A DNA stretch of 64,000 bases from Paracoccaceae bacterium (GTDB taxonomy: Bacteria > Pseudomonadota > Alphaproteobacteria > Rhodobacterales > Rhodobacteraceae): the NCBI GenBank assembly GCA_020622085.1, contig JAHRYM010000001.1, forward strand, positions 186,001 to 250,000, written 5' to 3'. The notes beneath the pieces are model-generated. The model ran no database searches, was not told the origin of the DNA, and saw nothing but the letters and a program-made list of their open reading frames with translations. The position numbers and the translations under genes were made by a program. Positions 62,524-64,000 of this stretch are shown here, piece by piece (the stretch's first letter is position 1; each line of letters starts with the position of its first letter).

Positions 62524-63501
62524 CTATTTCTTGGTGGTGATGGGCAAGGCCAACGTCAATTGAACCAACCTCTTCCCGTAGTGCCGCGCAACCTTGTCCC
62601 GAAGTTCGCGCATGTCGTGGCAATCCTTGGCCATACCGATTACCTCATAGCACCTCGACACTAGTTGTCTCACACCAAGGTTCTCAGTCAACTGGCGGTG
62701 CCAGTGTACGCCAGGCTCCGGCTTGTGCGTTTTGAGATACTCTGCAACGTCAGGGTCCAGCGTGTCGTAGATTAACTCAATCACCAGCTTGCCCCACCAT
62801 TTCGGGCGTGAGTGAAGCGACCCTTGCCAATTCGTCAACCGGCCAAACTCTTTCCAAAGTTCGTCAGGGAACGTTTTTTCCCAATCCCTCAGTTCTTCAG
62901 CGATAAACGCCCGCAACTTTACCTGAAGGGCATCTTCTGCGCGCTCATATTGGTAGCCAGTGGCCTCATCAACCAGAGCATCAAGACCGGTTCGTGTGAG
63001 GCCAGCCGTGAGTACGGCGCAGCGGATAGCAATTTGCCTCTGTCTGTCCGTGAGCGGGGCATTTTCGTACAACGCTTGCACATACCCACGACAAATCAAC
63101 TCAAAGTGCTCTGTGGTGATCCCAGACGCTGGCCATTGGGTTCCGGGGATGGCAAAACTGCGAGTTTCCTTCAGGATTTTCTCTATATCAATGAATGGGT
63201 TAAGTGCTTTCTGTCCTGCGTAGTCCTTCAGGTTCGCCCGATCAACTTCCGAAATTGCCATCGCGGCAGAACTGGAAGCCAAGAGGCGTGTTCCATCGTC
63301 AAGGACATAGCAGTCAATCTTTGCCCCACCCAAGTCGATCTGCCCCTTCCACTGGGCTTGTGGCAGGTCTGGCTCCGCAACTTCCTTATTACCCTTCCCA
63401 GGTCCTTGGACTGCGGAATCGCCAAATGCGACGATCTTACCGACCACATCATCAAAGCCTGCGTCGATAGGTTCGATTATGTCTTTCTTGTTGTCAGCCA
63501 T
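62524..63501 (-). CDS. P63C-domain protein, probable IS1595 passenger
   Basis: 325 residues. The C-terminal half has the P63C pattern: LRDWEKTFPDELWKEFGRL, RPKWWGKLVIELIYDTLDPDV and HWHRQLTENLGVRQL. The N-terminal part (CYVLDDGTRLLASSSAAMAI) resembles the leading region often seen in such proteins. Its biochemical role is not known. The start overlaps the end of the transposase gene by 8 bp, so it is translationally coupled to it and probably travels with the element as a passenger gene. Confidence 0.85.
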   Translation of the reverse strand: MADNKKDIIEPIDAGFDDVVGKIVAFGDSAVQGPGKGNKEVAEPDLPQAQWKGQIDLGGAKIDCYVLDDGTRLLASSSAAMAISEVDRANLKDYAGQKALNPFIDIEKILKETRSFAIPGTQWPASGITTEHFELICRGYVQALYENAPLTDRQRQIAIRCAVLTAGLTRTGLDALVDEATGYQYERAEDALQVKLRAFIAEELRDWEKTFPDELWKEFGRLTNWQGSLHSRPKWWGKLVIELIYDTLDPDVAEYLKTHKPEPGVHWHRQLTENLGVRQLVSRCYEVIGMAKDCHDMRELRDKVARHYGKRLVQLTLALPITTKK

Positions 63502-64000
63502 TGATCAGCCCTTTGTAGGTTAGCCGCTTGTCAGCCATGCGGTCGATAGTCATTCCGATGAAGCCCATGGTGCCAATCTGCGCAGTGTTGTGGCGGAAGG
63601 AGAACTCCTTCACGTAGCGGTGCAGATGCTTGGCGCTCATGTAGTGATAAATGCCGATGTAGCCGCGCTTGAGCAGGGACCAGAAGCTTTCGATGCCGTT
63701 GGTGTGCGCCATGTCACGGACGTATTCCCCAGCAGAGTGATTGACGGTGATGTGGTTGTAGCCACGGGCCTTAAGGTTGATGTAGCCACCGTGGGTATCG
63801 GTCACGATGGTTGCGCCAGCCTCGCAATGCTCGCGGACGAAGCGCTCAAGGGTCGCGGCCTTGGTGTTCTCGACCACTACGGCGCGGACCTCGCCATTTT
63901 CGTCGCGGACGCCAACCACGGCAGTCTTGCCAACTGCGCCACGACCGGCATGAAGCTTCTTGTTGGCGTGCTTGTTCTTCTCGCGGCCACCAAAATATGT
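63494..64000 (-). CDS. IS1595-family (ISXO2-like) transposase, 5' end outside window
   Basis: 169 residues are visible and the frame runs open to the window edge. The stretch YFGGREKNKHANKKLHAGR is the ISXO2-like signature, followed by TIVTDTHGGYINLKARGYNH (second acidic residue) and HTNGIESFWSLLKRGYIGIYHYM (with ESFW) of the DDE-type fold. The N-terminal zinc-ribbon part and the first catalytic aspartate lie beyond 64000. It precedes and overlaps the P63C gene. Confidence 0.9.
   Translation of the reverse strand, partial: TYFGGREKNKHANKKLHAGRGAVGKTAVVGVRDENGEVRAVVVENTKAATLERFVREHCEAGATIVTDTHGGYINLKARGYNHITVNHSAGEYVRDMAHTNGIESFWSLLKRGYIGIYHYMSAKHLHRYVKEFSFRHNTAQIGTMGFIGMTIDRMADKRLTYKGLING

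Noticed and set aside
1-64000. CRISPR arrays, rRNA or tRNA genes, prophage modules
   Set aside because: No regularly spaced direct repeats, no rRNA-like or tRNA-like stretches, and no structural phage genes were seen.

Overview
The window looks like a chromosomal segment from a high-GC alphaproteobacterium of the Rhodobacterales (Rhodobacter/Gemmobacter-like). This rests on protein character (LpoA-like lipoprotein beside glnD, murJ, membrane-anchored MoeB-like protein, GcvT-type FAD oxidoreductase) and on gene packing with many ATGA stop/start overlaps. The assignment comes from recognising families; no database search was possible.

Bases 1 to about 30570 are ordinary core genome. They hold: an EamA exporter and mnmD opposite a MnmC2-like oxidoreductase; dapE with a TTG start; a three-gene capsule-export set (ABC-2 permease, KpsE-like protein, ATPase); trpS; a rhomboid-fold protein lacking both catalytic residues; murJ, glnD and an LpoA-like lipoprotein in one strand block; rsmI, yraN and gshB; a ComM-type ATPase; a GST; coaBC, dut, a MoeB-like protein and an M3 peptidase; a CDF transporter; an SH3 protein; a D-2-hydroxyacid dehydrogenase; a broken PRC-barrel gene; and an 832-residue FAD/GcvT oxidoreductase closed by a strong UUCG terminator.

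Bases from about 30570 to 64000 are accessory DNA, full of complete and broken insertion sequences (IS630, ISAs1, two IS5-type remnants, an IS903-like element, IS110, IS21, IS1595). Between them lie three catabolic modules. (a) 36222-40686: EthD, RidA, LysR, a dihydropyrimidine-dehydrogenase-like Fe-S protein, a 7Fe ferredoxin and a ferredoxin-NADP reductase. (b) 40888-50706: a LysR regulator divergent from a nine-gene run made of an Ldh-family dehydrogenase, a betaine-type ABC transporter (ProX, ProW, ProV), an aldehyde dehydrogenase, an M19-family protein, an unrecognised 561-residue protein and a DUF3726-like protein (eight products). This probably degrades an unidentified quaternary ammonium compound. 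(c) 51791-61800: an AmiC/AmiR sensor-antiterminator pair, then hydantoinase/oxoprolinase A and B subunits and an NCS1 permease, now split by IS elements.

The most striking structural feature is a 3046-bp inverted duplication. The whole ProX-ProW-ProV transporter occurs at 42944-45989 (+) and again at 33140-36185 (-), with no length difference and no sequence difference in the parts compared. The copies flank module (a) plus the LysR/Ldh genes of module (b), so recombination between them could flip a 6.8-kb segment. The right copy looks native. The left copy stops seven codons into the aldehyde dehydrogenase and fuses to an ISAs1 transposase fragment at a short microhomology.
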